Assembly (NCBI RefSeq): GCF_004348825.1
Contig: NZ_SMJU01000007.1
Location: 310,001 to 374,000, forward strand
Length of the DNA: 64,000 bases
Source of the DNA: Arundinibacter roseus
GTDB lineage: Bacteria > Bacteroidota > Bacteroidia > Cytophagales > Spirosomataceae
Direction: 5' to 3'
The notes beneath the pieces were generated by a model. The model worked only from the letters and a program-made list of their open reading frames with translations. It ran no database searches and was not told the DNA's origin. This document shows positions 42,617 to 51,886 of this stretch, piece by piece (the stretch's first letter is position 1; each line of letters begins with the position of its first letter). The translations under genes and the position numbers were made by a program.

Positions 42617-43693
42617 ATGTCCAAAACCCAACTTTACTGGACACTCCAACTCCTCGGCTGGACGATTTTCATCATGTATGATTTCGTCTTTTATAGCGCC
42701 GAGTATGGCTTCGATACTTCCTATTTTTTGCTCAGCATTGCCAATATTTTCCTGGCCGTTACACTCACTCACTTGTACCGGCTCGTCATTCGTCGCTGGA
42801 ACTGGTCGTCGCTTCCGATGTTACGGCTGGTTTTTCGGGTAGGTTTTTCGGTTTTGATTTTGGCTACAATCATGACCTTCGTAAACCTGCCGATTGACCG
42901 GCAACTGCTGGCCCAAAATATTGTAGATCACCCGTTTGTGTTCTGGAATTATTTTTCGAGTTGGAGTAAAACCCTCTTAGCGTGGGTGTTGTCCTATACC
43001 GTGTATCACTACGTGGAACAAACCCGCATGACGGAGCTGGAAAAAATCATGCTCAAAACTTCAATGCGTGAAGCCGAAGCCAAAGTACTTCGCTCGCAAC
43101 TCAACCCGCATTTTACCTTCAATGCGCTGAATAGTATCAGGGCCCTTGTGATGGAAGATCCGCTCAAAGCGCAGCACAGCATTACGCAGTTGTCAAACAT
43201 TCTACGAAATTCGCTCCTGGCAGATCGTCGTAAAACGGTGGATTTGCGGGAAGAATTAAAAACGGTGGAAGATTATCTGGAACTGGAAAAAGTACGCTAC
43301 GAAGAACGGCTCTCCTACACAATCAAGGCTGATCCACAAACCCTTTATTGGCAGGTGCCACCCATGATGCTGCAAACGCTGGTAGAAAACGGCATCAAAC
43401 ATGGCGTTTCCAGGCTTCCCAAAGGTGGCTACCTGGAAGTAGAATCGATACTGGAAGGCAACTTTTTGATCATTCAAATCCGTAACACCGGCACACTCGG
43501 TTCTACGGATTCTGGCGGTGTAGGCTTGCTCAATACAGCGGAACGCTTGTCTATTTTATATGGGAAAGATGCTCATTTTAAAATTTTTCAGGAAGAAGAA
43601 AATTGGGTGTGCGCAGAAGTAAAAATCCCGATGATTTCGGATGGGCTGCATCGTTTTAGCGGTGAAACGCCCGTAGCCCGAGATGCCAATTGA
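42617..43693 (+). CDS. LytS/YehU-type sensor histidine kinase
   Basis: A 358-aa inner-membrane kinase with four predicted spans (about 8-28, 35-55, 70-92, 113-133) and no obvious periplasmic sensor domain. The His_kinase motif LRSQLNPHFTFNALNSIRAL carries phospho-acceptor His165, and the ATP-binding domain shows MMLQTLVENGIKHGV (N box) and GVGLLNTAERL (G box). The paired LytTR regulator gene follows after 93 bases, so the two form a two-component system. The signal is unknown; it may act within the membrane. Confidence 0.94.
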   Translation: MSKTQLYWTLQLLGWTIFIMYDFVFYSAEYGFDTSYFLLSIANIFLAVTLTHLYRLVIRRWNWSSLPMLRLVFRVGFSVLILATIMTFVNLPIDRQLLAQNIVDHPFVFWNYFSSWSKTLLAWVLSYTVYHYVEQTRMTELEKIMLKTSMREAEAKVLRSQLNPHFTFNALNSIRALVMEDPLKAQHSITQLSNILRNSLLADRRKTVDLREELKTVEDYLELEKVRYEERLSYTIKADPQTLYWQVPPMMLQTLVENGIKHGVSRLPKGGYLEVESILEGNFLIIQIRNTGTLGSTDSGGVGLLNTAERLSILYGKDAHFKIFQEEENWVCAEVKIPMISDGLHRFSGETPVARDAN

Positions 43694-43786
43694 AAAAGTA
43701 GTCAGTTAAAATTTATTTGGTATCCACCATCAACAAACTAATTTAAGTAACTTACCATACAAACCAAATACCTAAACAGACTAGCC

Positions 43787-44521
43787 ATGAGAACGCTTAT
43801 CGTTGATGACGAACGCTTAGCCCGAAACGAATTAAAAAGATTGCTTGAACCTTTCCACAAAATTGAGATTGTGGGCGAGGCTTCCAATGCCGAAGAGGCC
43901 CTGGTGCTAATCGATGATTTGCAGCCTGAACTTCTTTTTCTGGATATTCAAATGCCCGGAAAAAATGGATTTGAGCTTCTTACGTCGATTGAAGGAAAAG
44001 CACCCGAGGTGATTTTTACAACTGCTTATGACGAGTACGCAATCAAAGCTTTTGAGTTCAATGCGCTTGATTATTTACTAAAACCGATTGACGGCGAGCG
44101 GCTTAAAGACGCAATTGCGCGGGTGGAGGAAAATCAGTCGGCACCGGAAGAAACCGCCGTAGCCAACGAACGCAGCGAGAAAATCCTGGGCGAACAGGAT
44201 CAGGTATTTGTGAAAGACGGAGAAAAATGCTGGTTTGTGAAGTTAGGGAAAATCAGACTATTTGAATCGATGGGCAATTATGTTCGTCTGCATTTTGATG
44301 ACCAGAAACCATTGGTTCTCAAATCGTTAAATAGCCTGGAAGACCGCCTTGATCCTAACACGTATTTTAGAGCCAATCGCAAGCACATTATCAATTTGCA
44401 GTGGATTGAGAAAATCGAACCGTGGTTTAGCGGTGGTCTGCTTGTAACCTTGCAGGGCGGCGACCGCATCGAAATTTCCCGGCGGCAGGCCATTCGATTT
44501 AAAGAACTGATGAGTTTATAA
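43787..44521 (+). CDS. LytTR family response regulator
   Basis: A 244-aa regulator: receiver domain (1-118) with acidic pocket Asp7/Asp8, phosphorylation site Asp53 in LFLDIQMPG, Thr78/Thr79 and Lys99 in YLLKPID, then a LytTR DNA-binding domain (about 138-240) with FVKDGEKCWFVKLGKI, ESMGNYVRLHF and FRANRKHIINLQWIEKI. It should be activated by the upstream LytS-type kinase and bind direct-repeat promoters. The stop overlaps the convergent radC gene by six bases. Confidence 0.95.
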   Translation: MRTLIVDDERLARNELKRLLEPFHKIEIVGEASNAEEALVLIDDLQPELLFLDIQMPGKNGFELLTSIEGKAPEVIFTTAYDEYAIKAFEFNALDYLLKPIDGERLKDAIARVEENQSAPEETAVANERSEKILGEQDQVFVKDGEKCWFVKLGKIRLFESMGNYVRLHFDDQKPLVLKSLNSLEDRLDPNTYFRANRKHIINLQWIEKIEPWFSGGLLVTLQGGDRIEISRRQAIRFKELMSL

Positions 44522-45220
44522 CAAACCTTCATCGGCAAAGCTTAGAAAACCGCGATCCGTAAAGATCAGGTGATCCAATATGGGCAGGTCGAGCCATCGG
44601 CCTGCCTCTTTTAGTTTTCGGGTCAATTCTTTGTCCGACTGACTCGGAGACAAATTGCCCGAAGGATGATTATGAACAAGTATGATGGAACTTGCTAAAT
44701 GGTCCAAAGCATATTTAAAAATCAGCTTCGGATCGGCCACTGTGCCCGCTACACCGCCCGTACTGACCTGCACCGGACGCATGACTTCATTGGAGCGACT
44801 CAACAGCAAAATCCAGAATTCTTCGTGTGGTTTATCGAGTAGATACGGCCTCATTTCGTCGTAGGCGTCGCCCGCGCAGGTGATTTTTCGTTTGGCCGTA
44901 ATTTCTGTTTCCTTTCTCCGTCGTCCCAATTCCAGCGCAGCTACAATGGTAATCGCCTTGGCTTCGCCAATACCCTTGGCTTTCATGAGTTCTTTAATAC
45001 TCATTCGTGCCAGCGTATTGAGATTGTTTCCGGCAGCACCCAGCACCATTTTGGCCACATCCACGGCAGAAAGATCCACGGTTCCCATGCCAATCAATAT
45101 CGCAATTAACTCGGCATCAGTAAGGGCACCTTTTCCTTTGAGGAGCAATTTTTCGCGGGGACGGTCTTCTTCGGCCCAATCGCTGATTCTTATTCGGGGA
45201 GTGTAGGATTCATTATCCAT
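44516..45220 (-). CDS. radC: RadC family JAB-domain protein
   Basis: The ATG at 45220 gives 234 aa and the standard RadC N-terminus (IRISDWAEEDRPREKLLLKG); a longer start at 45292 is unlikely. A helix-hairpin-helix region (about 60-95, LMKAKGIGEAKAITIVAALELGR) precedes a JAMM/MPN+ domain with zinc motif HNHPSGNLSPSQSD (His183, His185, Asp196) and Glu133. The name radC is traditional; a DNA-repair role has been disputed and the real substrate is unknown. Cytoplasmic. Confidence 0.94.
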   Translation of the reverse strand: MDNESYTPRIRISDWAEEDRPREKLLLKGKGALTDAELIAILIGMGTVDLSAVDVAKMVLGAAGNNLNTLARMSIKELMKAKGIGEAKAITIVAALELGRRRKETEITAKRKITCAGDAYDEMRPYLLDKPHEEFWILLLSRSNEVMRPVQVSTGGVAGTVADPKLIFKYALDHLASSIILVHNHPSGNLSPSQSDKELTRKLKEAGRWLDLPILDHLIFTDRGFLSFADEGLL

Positions 45221-45323
45221 GCTGAGGATTTTTTTGACATTGAGACTCCAACTATTGAAATAGTTTCGCTTATTGAAGCTCTTTATTTCCATTGGCTGTT
45301 TTACACACCTCCACAGCTGATTA

Positions 45324-46841
45324 TCAGGCTCCCAACTCCGTCAATGCCGCCCGTGCTTTGTTATCAATGCTATTTTTATACTCATGTTTTTTAAAGGACA
45401 TTGCTTTTTTAAAGAAAGCAATTGCCAGATTTTTCTGGTTTTTTTCTTTATAAATATAGCCCATTTGTAAGGCAGAAGATGGCGCATAGTACAATCCGGA
45501 CTTTTGGGCGAGCTGCAAGGCCCGTTCAAAAAACACCAAAGCCTGCTCCTCTTCTTTCATTTTTTGAAGGATTCGTCCTTTCCGGTAGTTAAACTCAGCC
45601 CGGTTGCTTTCTTCTGCAAAACTTACTTCCGAAACCTTCGATATTACTTCGGACGCCTGTTCCAAAAATCCTCCATCGCTTGCGTAACGGGCTTCAAAAA
45701 GTATTTTTTGCTCGGCTTTAACCTTCCCGGAAGTATACATAGAAGCAAATTTGGCTGCATATTGATCTGATTCTACGATTGTTTCACCAACTTTGGGCAG
45801 TAGCGCAAGTCGAGCCTTTGCCTGTGCATCCTGCCCGGTGAGCCAACGGCATAAAAACTGTTTAAAATAGCTGTCTTTCAGAAAATTAAAGCCTTTGAAG
45901 CTTTTCTGGAATTTTGAATAATTCGTATAGGCTACCTCATATTCTCCTTTTTGCAACTGTATTTCTGCAAGTAAATAATCCAGAAAAGGGAAGGAAATGT
46001 GCGCAGCTGTCCGCGGGGCCTTTGTCAAAATCCGCAGCGCTTCTTCACTTCTACCCTCTTTCATGAGTACCGAAGTTGCAAAAAAATGTATCAACAAATT
46101 ATCCGGCTGTCGGTCGGGTAAGTTTTTAAGTAACCGTATTTGCGAATGATCCAATTGTAGTGTGTAAGCATGCAACAATAGGTCGATCAATTCGGCCTCC
46201 TGTCTGAATAGTGGTTCCTTTTGCTGCACAAGTCGCAATTCACGAATCCCCTGATTGATGTTTCCGGAGAGCCCTAAAATACGAGTAACCCAGCTATATT
46301 GCTCAGGAACCGAACCAATCAACACGTGTAGTAAACCCAGAGATTTGAGTGTTGGCAGGAAGGTTGGAAACATCTTCTGATTTTCTTCGAGCAGCCGATA
46401 GGCCTTAATAATATCCCAGCTGGCGCTGACTTCATTCCCGAATTTAAGTTTTATAAAAGCCCAATGCAGGCGAATTTCGGCTTTCAGAAAGCGTTTATAG
46501 GGAGAACTTGCCGGCAGTTTATCTAACTTTTCCAGCCGGAGATCCTGCTGTTTTCCCAGCCGCTCAAAGGCAGCTTTGTCTTCCGAAATCAGCAGATAGT
46601 ACATGTCTGCATAATTTTCGAGATAGACAATTGCCGGGTTTTCCGGCGTTTGATTTTTCTCCTGCCCCAGCAGCAATCGTGCTTTTTCGAGCCTAAGTTT
46701 CTGAATTTCAAAATAGGCAAGTTGCAGTTTTTGAGTAAAGATTTGTGGAACTTCCGGTTCGTTTGCCAGGGTTTGAAATGCAGAAAAATTCGTAATAAAC
46801 AGCCAAAGGATGGCAGAAAAACGGCAGCACAATAGTTTCAT
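45324..46841 (-). CDS. Secreted TPR-repeat protein (505 aa)
   Basis: The ATG at 46841 is chosen because it begins a signal peptide (KLLCCRFSAILWLFITNFSAFQTLA); ATGs at 46850 and 46862 are also in frame. The mature protein is nearly all helical. Repeats of tetratricopeptide type are seen especially at the C-terminus (NRAEFNYRKGRILQKMKEE, ALQMGYIYKEKNQKNLAIAFFKKAM). There is no catalytic motif. It is probably a periplasmic or outer-membrane-associated scaffold. It lies in the same direction as radC, about 100 bases upstream of it, with no functional link evident. Confidence 0.85.
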   Translation of the reverse strand: MKLLCCRFSAILWLFITNFSAFQTLANEPEVPQIFTQKLQLAYFEIQKLRLEKARLLLGQEKNQTPENPAIVYLENYADMYYLLISEDKAAFERLGKQQDLRLEKLDKLPASSPYKRFLKAEIRLHWAFIKLKFGNEVSASWDIIKAYRLLEENQKMFPTFLPTLKSLGLLHVLIGSVPEQYSWVTRILGLSGNINQGIRELRLVQQKEPLFRQEAELIDLLLHAYTLQLDHSQIRLLKNLPDRQPDNLLIHFFATSVLMKEGRSEEALRILTKAPRTAAHISFPFLDYLLAEIQLQKGEYEVAYTNYSKFQKSFKGFNFLKDSYFKQFLCRWLTGQDAQAKARLALLPKVGETIVESDQYAAKFASMYTSGKVKAEQKILFEARYASDGGFLEQASEVISKVSEVSFAEESNRAEFNYRKGRILQKMKEEEQALVFFERALQLAQKSGLYYAPSSALQMGYIYKEKNQKNLAIAFFKKAMSFKKHEYKNSIDNKARAALTELGA

Positions 46842-46927
46842 TTCATTCATTTTTGTATCCATATACGCCTATTCAACAGGGGTGGATGTACCTAAAACGA
46901 AGCAAAGGGCTTTTAGTTGAGTAAAAC

Positions 46928-46963
46928 AAAAAATGGTTGCCCGGAGCAGGACAACCATTTTTT
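46928..46963 (-). terminator. Terminator of the zinc-ribbon protein gene
   Basis: A 12-bp perfect stem (AAAAAATGGTTG / CAACCATTTTTT) with a 12-base loop, followed on the minus strand by TTTGTTTT, 25 bases after the gene. Confidence 0.75.
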
Positions 46964-46988
46964 TTAAAATCTATCTCCTAAACGGAAA

Positions 46989-47747
46989 CTATCGGCGACT
47001 TGTGGTAGTCGTTACTGCCGGATCGGGCGTATCGACCCCTCCGAAAATACGACCGCAATGCTCGCACACAATCAGTTTCTTATGTTCTCTGATGTCGGCC
47101 TGCCGCTGAGGAGGCACTACACTAAAACATCCTCCGCAGGCACCGCGCGAAACGGTAACGACGGCTAGTCCGTTCAGCGAATTATTTCTGATTTTCTGAT
47201 ACGATTTCAGCAAACGCTCATCTACTTTTTCGGCCTGCTTGTCGCGCTCACCTTTCAAAGCTCTTTCTTCTTCCTGATTTTCACTCGTAATGACGTCAAG
47301 CTCCTGCTTTTTGGATTTCAGGTCTTCTTTGCGCTCATTGTAAACGGACTGCGTGGTGTGCAGGTCGTCTTCGATGAGCCGGATTCTTGCTTTGGCTTCA
47401 TTGATTCGCTTATCGGCCAATTGCATTTCAAGTTCCTGTAATTCGATCTCTTTGGTGATCGCATCGAACTCGCGGTTATTCCGCACGTTCATTTGCTGAT
47501 CTTTATAACGGGTAATAAGCTTTTCTGAATCTTTCTGACCGTTTTTCAGGCCATCAATCGTCCCGTTCAGAGTACTAATTTCACTTTGAAACTTGGCAAT
47601 ACGAGTTTCAAAACCAATAATTTCATCTTCAAGATCGCGGACTTCTTCGGGCAGGTCGCCTCTGATTTTTAATATTGAATCGAGTTTTGAATCAATCTCC
47701 TGTAACGTGAGGAGTGTCTGCAGCTTTTGGGCTATCGTGTTTTCCAT
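46989..47747 (-). CDS. Coiled-coil protein with C4 zinc ribbon
   Basis: A 252-aa cytoplasmic protein: a long coiled coil from about 10 to 185 (heptad-rich, Glu/Lys/Gln/Leu) and a C-terminal zinc ribbon, GACGGCFSVVPP ... LIVCEHCGRIF (two CxxC pairs). This matches the CT398/HP0958-like family of nucleic-acid-associated or flagellar-related proteins; in non-flagellated Bacteroidetes its role is unknown. It is followed upstream on the same strand, 65 bases away, by the Nif3-like gene, an order often seen in Bacteroidetes. Confidence 0.9.
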   Translation of the reverse strand: MENTIAQKLQTLLTLQEIDSKLDSILKIRGDLPEEVRDLEDEIIGFETRIAKFQSEISTLNGTIDGLKNGQKDSEKLITRYKDQQMNVRNNREFDAITKEIELQELEMQLADKRINEAKARIRLIEDDLHTTQSVYNERKEDLKSKKQELDVITSENQEEERALKGERDKQAEKVDERLLKSYQKIRNNSLNGLAVVTVSRGACGGCFSVVPPQRQADIREHKKLIVCEHCGRIFGGVDTPDPAVTTTTSRR

Positions 47748-47812
47748 GTATGGCTTTTGGTACGGTTGTTGTCTTGGCTCAAACTTTTCTACCCGGAAAG
47801 TACTTCTGTTTT

Positions 47813-48913
47813 CTAAACAAAATAAGAAACCGGGTTGGTATTCACTTGTGATAAATAAAGCGCAAAATTATCACTTTTTTTTGATAAATAGTCGAATAAG
47901 AGGTCTTTCGTACACACTTCACTTTCATAATGTCCAATATCACAGATCATAAGGCGATTCTCGGCATCAAAAAACTCATGATACTTAAAATCAGAGGTCA
48001 CAAAGGCGTCCGCCTGAACCCGGTGTGCGTGGGGCAGCAAAAAGCTTCCTGCACCACCGCAAACCGCTACTTTCTGAACCATTTTTTTTGCGGTTGAGGT
48101 ATATTTAATTACCGAAACCGACATCCGTTCTTTCAAATAGTTCAGAAAATCCTGAATTGGCATTGGCTCAGGCAATTCTCCTACCGCTCCGGCGCCCACC
48201 TCCTGATGCAGATTTTCGAGCGCCTGCAAATAATAGGCTACTTCTTCATAAGGATGTACGGCTCTCAGGGTATTCAGTACTTTTTTTTCAAGATGCGAAG
48301 GTATGAGCAGTTCAATTTTTTTCTCGGCCACACTTTCAATTTCACCAATGACTCCTACTTGTGGATTTGCTCCATTTTCCGGTCGGAAGGTTCCGGTTCC
48401 AGCAGATTGGAAACTACAATGCGAATAATTTCCTACATGTCCCGCCCCTGTTTCATGTAGTGCATGTACTACTTCCGGTGCATTTTTTTCGGGAACATAA
48501 AAAGTCAATTTCGACAACAGGTCACCCTTGGGAGCCAGGATTTTACAATTTTTCAGGCCTAGTTTTTCCGAAATCCTGGCATTCACCCCGTGTAGCACGT
48601 GATCCAAATTGGTGTGAATGGCGTAAATAGCTACCTGATGCTGAATCGCCAACAGAATTGTTCGTTCGACATAGGTATTACCGTTCAGTCGTTTGAGCCC
48701 CTTGAAAAGGATCGGGTGATGAGCCACAATTAGGTTACACCCGAGAGTAACGGCTTCCTGTACAACCGATTCGGTACAATCGAGGGTAATCAAAACTCCG
48801 GTTAGTTGCTCTCCGGCATTGCCAACCAATAAACCTGAGTTGTCGTAGCTTTCCTGATATGAAGGTGGAGCCAAATACTCTAAGTGTTCTATAACATTCT
48901 GAATAGTAGACAT
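47813..48913 (-). CDS. Nif3-like dinuclear metal-centre hexameric protein
   Basis: A 366-aa NIF3/GTP cyclohydrolase I type 2 family protein. Metal-site motifs: IVAHHPILFKGLKRL, AIHTNLDHVLHGVN and, near the C-terminus, CDIGHYESEVCTKD. A PII-like insertion domain sits in the middle (about 130-235, KLTFYVPEKNAPEVVHAL...VGVIGEIESVAEKKIE), which is typical of the longer bacterial form. The true activity is unknown. It probably forms one unit with the zinc-ribbon gene downstream. Confidence 0.93.
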   Translation of the reverse strand: MSTIQNVIEHLEYLAPPSYQESYDNSGLLVGNAGEQLTGVLITLDCTESVVQEAVTLGCNLIVAHHPILFKGLKRLNGNTYVERTILLAIQHQVAIYAIHTNLDHVLHGVNARISEKLGLKNCKILAPKGDLLSKLTFYVPEKNAPEVVHALHETGAGHVGNYSHCSFQSAGTGTFRPENGANPQVGVIGEIESVAEKKIELLIPSHLEKKVLNTLRAVHPYEEVAYYLQALENLHQEVGAGAVGELPEPMPIQDFLNYLKERMSVSVIKYTSTAKKMVQKVAVCGGAGSFLLPHAHRVQADAFVTSDFKYHEFFDAENRLMICDIGHYESEVCTKDLLFDYLSKKSDNFALYLSQVNTNPVSYFV

Positions 48914-49002
48914 TTAAAAAATATAGCTTAGTAAATAAAAAATTGCGTGATTGGTCAGGCTCTTGTTTCCTTTAAAGTTTAAAAAAAATTAATTCAGGAA
49001 AA

Positions 49003-49094
49003 TTTGGTGATACTAATTGTTTACCAAAAAAGTTTAAACAAATTTTCCCTTACACAGTTAGATTATTTTAGGTAAACCCAAAGTAGGTTTTACC
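49003..49094 (+). promoter_or_regulatory. Possible operator-like inverted repeats upstream of the small-paralog genes
   Basis: Two imperfect dyads share a TTTACC/GGTAAA-type half-site: TTTGGT...ACCAAA at 49003-49028 and GGTAAACC...GGTTTTACC at 49071-49094. A similar dyad, TACC-TAAATT-GGTA, lies at 50045-50058 before the third paralog. No such site was seen before the second. Could be coincidence in AT-rich DNA. Confidence 0.25.
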
Positions 49095-49125
49095 GGCACG
49101 TACACACACACTTTTTTACATTAAA

Positions 49126-49452
49126 ATGTCTGTTGATCCCTGTAAAATAAAAAATCCAGGCGGTAAGCTCGCCCGGTGGATGGTAGCCTCCAATCCATCG
49201 CACTCTATGACTTCCATTTTGATCCTTAAAGGAAAATATCCCTCCTATTTATTTGAAATTGTCCCAACTGACCCAAACAATGAGTGTCATCAGGTAGAAT
49301 TTCAGGGGATGAAGGTAACCATCAAAGTTCGTCGGGATTTTGATAGTTTCGGAACCCCGCCCAAAAGTTATCTGATTGAAATGCTAACCTGGTACACAGC
49401 CAACAAGTTAAAACCCGGTCTTGATCAAATCAGCAAAAAAACGCCACATTAA
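49126..49452 (+). CDS. Small unknown protein, tandem paralog 1 (108 aa)
   Basis: A soluble protein of about 108 residues with no signal peptide or membrane segment. Shared features with the next two genes: an N-terminal RWM (LARWMVASNP), ILILKGKYPSYLFEI, a short loop, VEFQGMKVTIKVRRDFDSFG, then PPKSYLIEMLTWY and a basic C-terminus (LKPGLDQISKK). The predicted fold is beta-rich with a final helix. I recognise no known family. Three similar genes in a row with separate spacers (about 200 and 175 bases) suggest duplication of a functional unit. Function unknown. Confidence 0.75.
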   Translation: MSVDPCKIKNPGGKLARWMVASNPSHSMTSILILKGKYPSYLFEIVPTDPNNECHQVEFQGMKVTIKVRRDFDSFGTPPKSYLIEMLTWYTANKLKPGLDQISKKTPH

Positions 49453-49650
49453 TATGTGTAATACACTTAAAGATGTATTCTTTTTGTAAATTTACGAATA
49501 CAAGTTCAAATCGGCTATCTGTTTAATAATGAGCTGATAAATTTTCTATTCCTTGTGTTCCTCCTCCTCTTTGATTTCTTTTTATTCAAAAAAATATTTT
49601 TTTTGAAACTTAATTTTACTTAATACCCACCCCTCAGATCTGTACGACTA

Positions 49651-49959
49651 ATGAAAGTAACTGTTGTCAGCAAGCCTAACAATGGTCTGCCCCGTTGGAT
49701 GAGGTTAATCAATCCTATTTCGGCAAATGATCCGATTTTGATTCTTAAAGGCCACTATCCACAATTTATATTTGAAATAAGTGGAAAGCCGGTTTCGGAC
49801 ACAAGTATGGCATTTGCCTACAAAGAAATTGAACTGTTTATAACCGTCCGAAAAGATGTCGATCAGTTTGGAGATCCCCCCAAAAGTTGCCTGAAAGAAA
49901 TGTGCAATTGGTACTGCAAGTCTAACTACAAACCAACGTTCAGGCAGCTTTGCCAGTAA
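49651..49959 (+). CDS. Small unknown protein, tandem paralog 2 (102 aa)
   Basis: Aligns along its whole length with the genes on either side: LPRWMRLINP, ILILKGHYPQFIFEI, KEIELFITVRKDVDQFG, DPPKSCLKEMCNWY and KPTFRQLCQ. Identity is moderate (conserved RWM, YP, FE, R-K/R-D, FG, PP, EM-WY), so the copies have diverged a good deal since duplication. It differs in having several cysteines near the C-terminus. No signal, span or catalytic motif. Codon use is like its neighbours. Confidence 0.75.
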   Translation: MKVTVVSKPNNGLPRWMRLINPISANDPILILKGHYPQFIFEISGKPVSDTSMAFAYKEIELFITVRKDVDQFGDPPKSCLKEMCNWYCKSNYKPTFRQLCQ

Positions 49960-50134
49960 ATTCCATATCCGTTAGTATACATTTATCCCACAATGTTATA
50001 GTACCTTAGACTATAATCCACGTATTATATTTTTGTCAATATTTTACCTAAATTGGTAGCATACTACTGTATATTATGTAGATTTACCAAAACTCTTGCA
50101 GATAAATTGTAGGCATAGATAACCCAAAAAGAGT

Positions 50135-50479
50135 ATGGAAAATAATTTTTCCTCGTTTTCCGATGAAACCCGTACACCGACAAGGTGGATGTTGCTAACG
50201 GATCCGTTATTAAATAAGCCCAAAGTCATCATTTATAAAATTGATTATCCGGAATATTTCCTGGAAGTAAACTCTCACTATACAAGTTCGGAATGTGTAG
50301 CAGTTGACTATCAGGGAATGACCTTTTACATTGACATTTGTCGCGACATTAATAACTTCGGAAACCCTTCACACGGCATGCTCCTGGAAATGTTGCATTG
50401 GTACGACTCGCTGAAAATTTCCCCTTCGTTGAAAAAGCTTTCCGTTCAAATGCCCGAACAAAGCTTTTTTTTCAACTGA
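50135..50479 (+). CDS. Small unknown protein, tandem paralog 3 (114 aa)
   Basis: The third and most divergent copy: PTRWMLLTDP, VIIYKIDYPEYFLEV, VDYQGMTFYIDICRDINNFG, NPSHGMLLEMLHWY and ISPSLKKLSVQ. It has a longer polar N-terminus and an aromatic C-terminus (FFFN). The PPKS motif of copies 1 and 2 becomes PSHG, but the RWM, YP, FG and EML-WY positions are kept. No function can be assigned. It converges with the FG-GAP lipoprotein gene. Confidence 0.72.
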   Translation: MENNFSSFSDETRTPTRWMLLTDPLLNKPKVIIYKIDYPEYFLEVNSHYTSSECVAVDYQGMTFYIDICRDINNFGNPSHGMLLEMLHWYDSLKISPSLKKLSVQMPEQSFFFN

Positions 50480-50497
50480 GCCTGTTCACATAGACAA

Positions 50498-50528
50498 ACA
50501 GCCCTGATGTATTGAACCTCAGAGCTGT
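50498..50528. terminator. Weak hairpin between convergent genes
   Basis: ACAGCCCTGA can pair with TCAGAGCTGT (one mismatch) over an 11-base loop, but neither side has a T-run. It may end the paralog-3 transcript. Confidence 0.3.
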
Positions 50529-50552
50529 CTGCGATAGTCAAAAAATTTACTG

Positions 50553-51749
50553 CTACTTCTGTCCGGGTTGATGCACGAAGATGCGGACACCTTTTTTGTT
50601 CCCGGTTACAATATCCAATAGCCCATCGTTATTGATGTCTTCTACCGTTACATGTAGACCTACACCCGAATCTGTATCTATTTCATGCTTAATCCATGCA
50701 GGTACTTTTCCCGGTTTGTACTCATACCAGTAAATTACCGCCGGTTCCAAACCGCCCGGATCTTTGCCATGATGCGCAAAATATCTTTTCCCGGTGATCA
50801 GGTCCGGATTACCATCTCCATTTATATCCTTTAATTCGACACCATGTGTTTGGGAAAATGTACTATCTATCTGATGATGCGTCCATGTTTCTTTACCATT
50901 TGCATCTTTGCCCTGCTCGTGCCACCAAATTCCGTAGGCATGCGCGGAAGCGCTGATGATGTCATTTAAACCATCCTGATTCAAATCCATGACATACATT
51001 TGGGAACAATCAAGGCTAATATCCGCAGGATGAAACACCCAATCAGACTGCCGGACATTGACCGGGCCCTCCCACCAACCTGTCCGAACAACTACATCTT
51101 TTCGGCCATCGCCATTTACATCGCCATAGCCAAACCCATGTGTATACATGTGGGTCGCAATTTTATCATCATTACTGATTACATATTTTTGCCAATTGAC
51201 CTCTCCCTTCGTATCCGGCGATTTCAGCCAGATTATCTTCTTTTCCGTTGGATCGTTGCATAGTAAATCCATACGCCCGTCGCCATCCATATCAACTAGT
51301 AAAGGTGACTCATTTCCTACGGAAGTATGAATGAGGTGTTGTTTCCAATGACCCGGTTTATTTTTGGGGTTTTCGTGCCAATAGGCTGCCTTTCCGGGCC
51401 AGTCAATCCGAATGAGGTCAATCCAGCCATCCTGATTAACATCCATGGCAAAATCAAGAAAGGAATCACTATATCCGCCAACGACTTTGAACGTATCGGG
51501 TTTGGCTAGTTCATGTGCTTTCCAGTCGGGGGCCTCAAACCAGTATGCCCCGGCCAACACATCTTTTTTCCCGTCCTGATTTACATCTCCCATCGCAGCG
51601 CCTTCGGAAATAAAGCGTGATGTAAGCACCACTTTCTTGAACTGAACAGTTTTACTCGTGGCAGAATTTGTTTGGGCAGTACATGAAATTGTACCACCAA
51701 GTATTAAAAGTGCAAACAGGCCAGTCAGCCGATTTTTTTCAGAAAACAT
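50553..51749 (-). CDS. FG-GAP/VCBS repeat lipoprotein
   Basis: A 398-aa exported protein: lipoprotein signal (GLFALLILGGTISC, lipid Cys23), then about six or seven FG-GAP/VCBS beta-propeller blades. Each blade has a Ca-binding-like loop, for example DVNQDGKKDVLAGAYW, DVNQDGWIDLIRID, DMDGDGRMDLLCND, DVNGDGRKDVVVRTG, DLNQDGLNDIISAS, DINGDGNPDLITGK and DINNDGLLDIVTGN. The fold is a surface or periplasmic seven-bladed propeller, probably binding carbohydrate or another ligand. No enzymatic residues can be named. Single gene. Confidence 0.92.
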   Translation of the reverse strand: MFSEKNRLTGLFALLILGGTISCTAQTNSATSKTVQFKKVVLTSRFISEGAAMGDVNQDGKKDVLAGAYWFEAPDWKAHELAKPDTFKVVGGYSDSFLDFAMDVNQDGWIDLIRIDWPGKAAYWHENPKNKPGHWKQHLIHTSVGNESPLLVDMDGDGRMDLLCNDPTEKKIIWLKSPDTKGEVNWQKYVISNDDKIATHMYTHGFGYGDVNGDGRKDVVVRTGWWEGPVNVRQSDWVFHPADISLDCSQMYVMDLNQDGLNDIISASAHAYGIWWHEQGKDANGKETWTHHQIDSTFSQTHGVELKDINGDGNPDLITGKRYFAHHGKDPGGLEPAVIYWYEYKPGKVPAWIKHEIDTDSGVGLHVTVEDINNDGLLDIVTGNKKGVRIFVHQPGQK

Positions 51750-51886
51750 AAATTTGTACGATTAGGAACGTCAATTACCCCTACTTTGAAGCCTTTTAAT
51801 TTCAGCAAAGTATTCATCAACAAAAGTGTAGGAGAGGTAAACGTATACTCACTTTTCATATTTTTTTCATTTTTGTTTGGTAAGCA

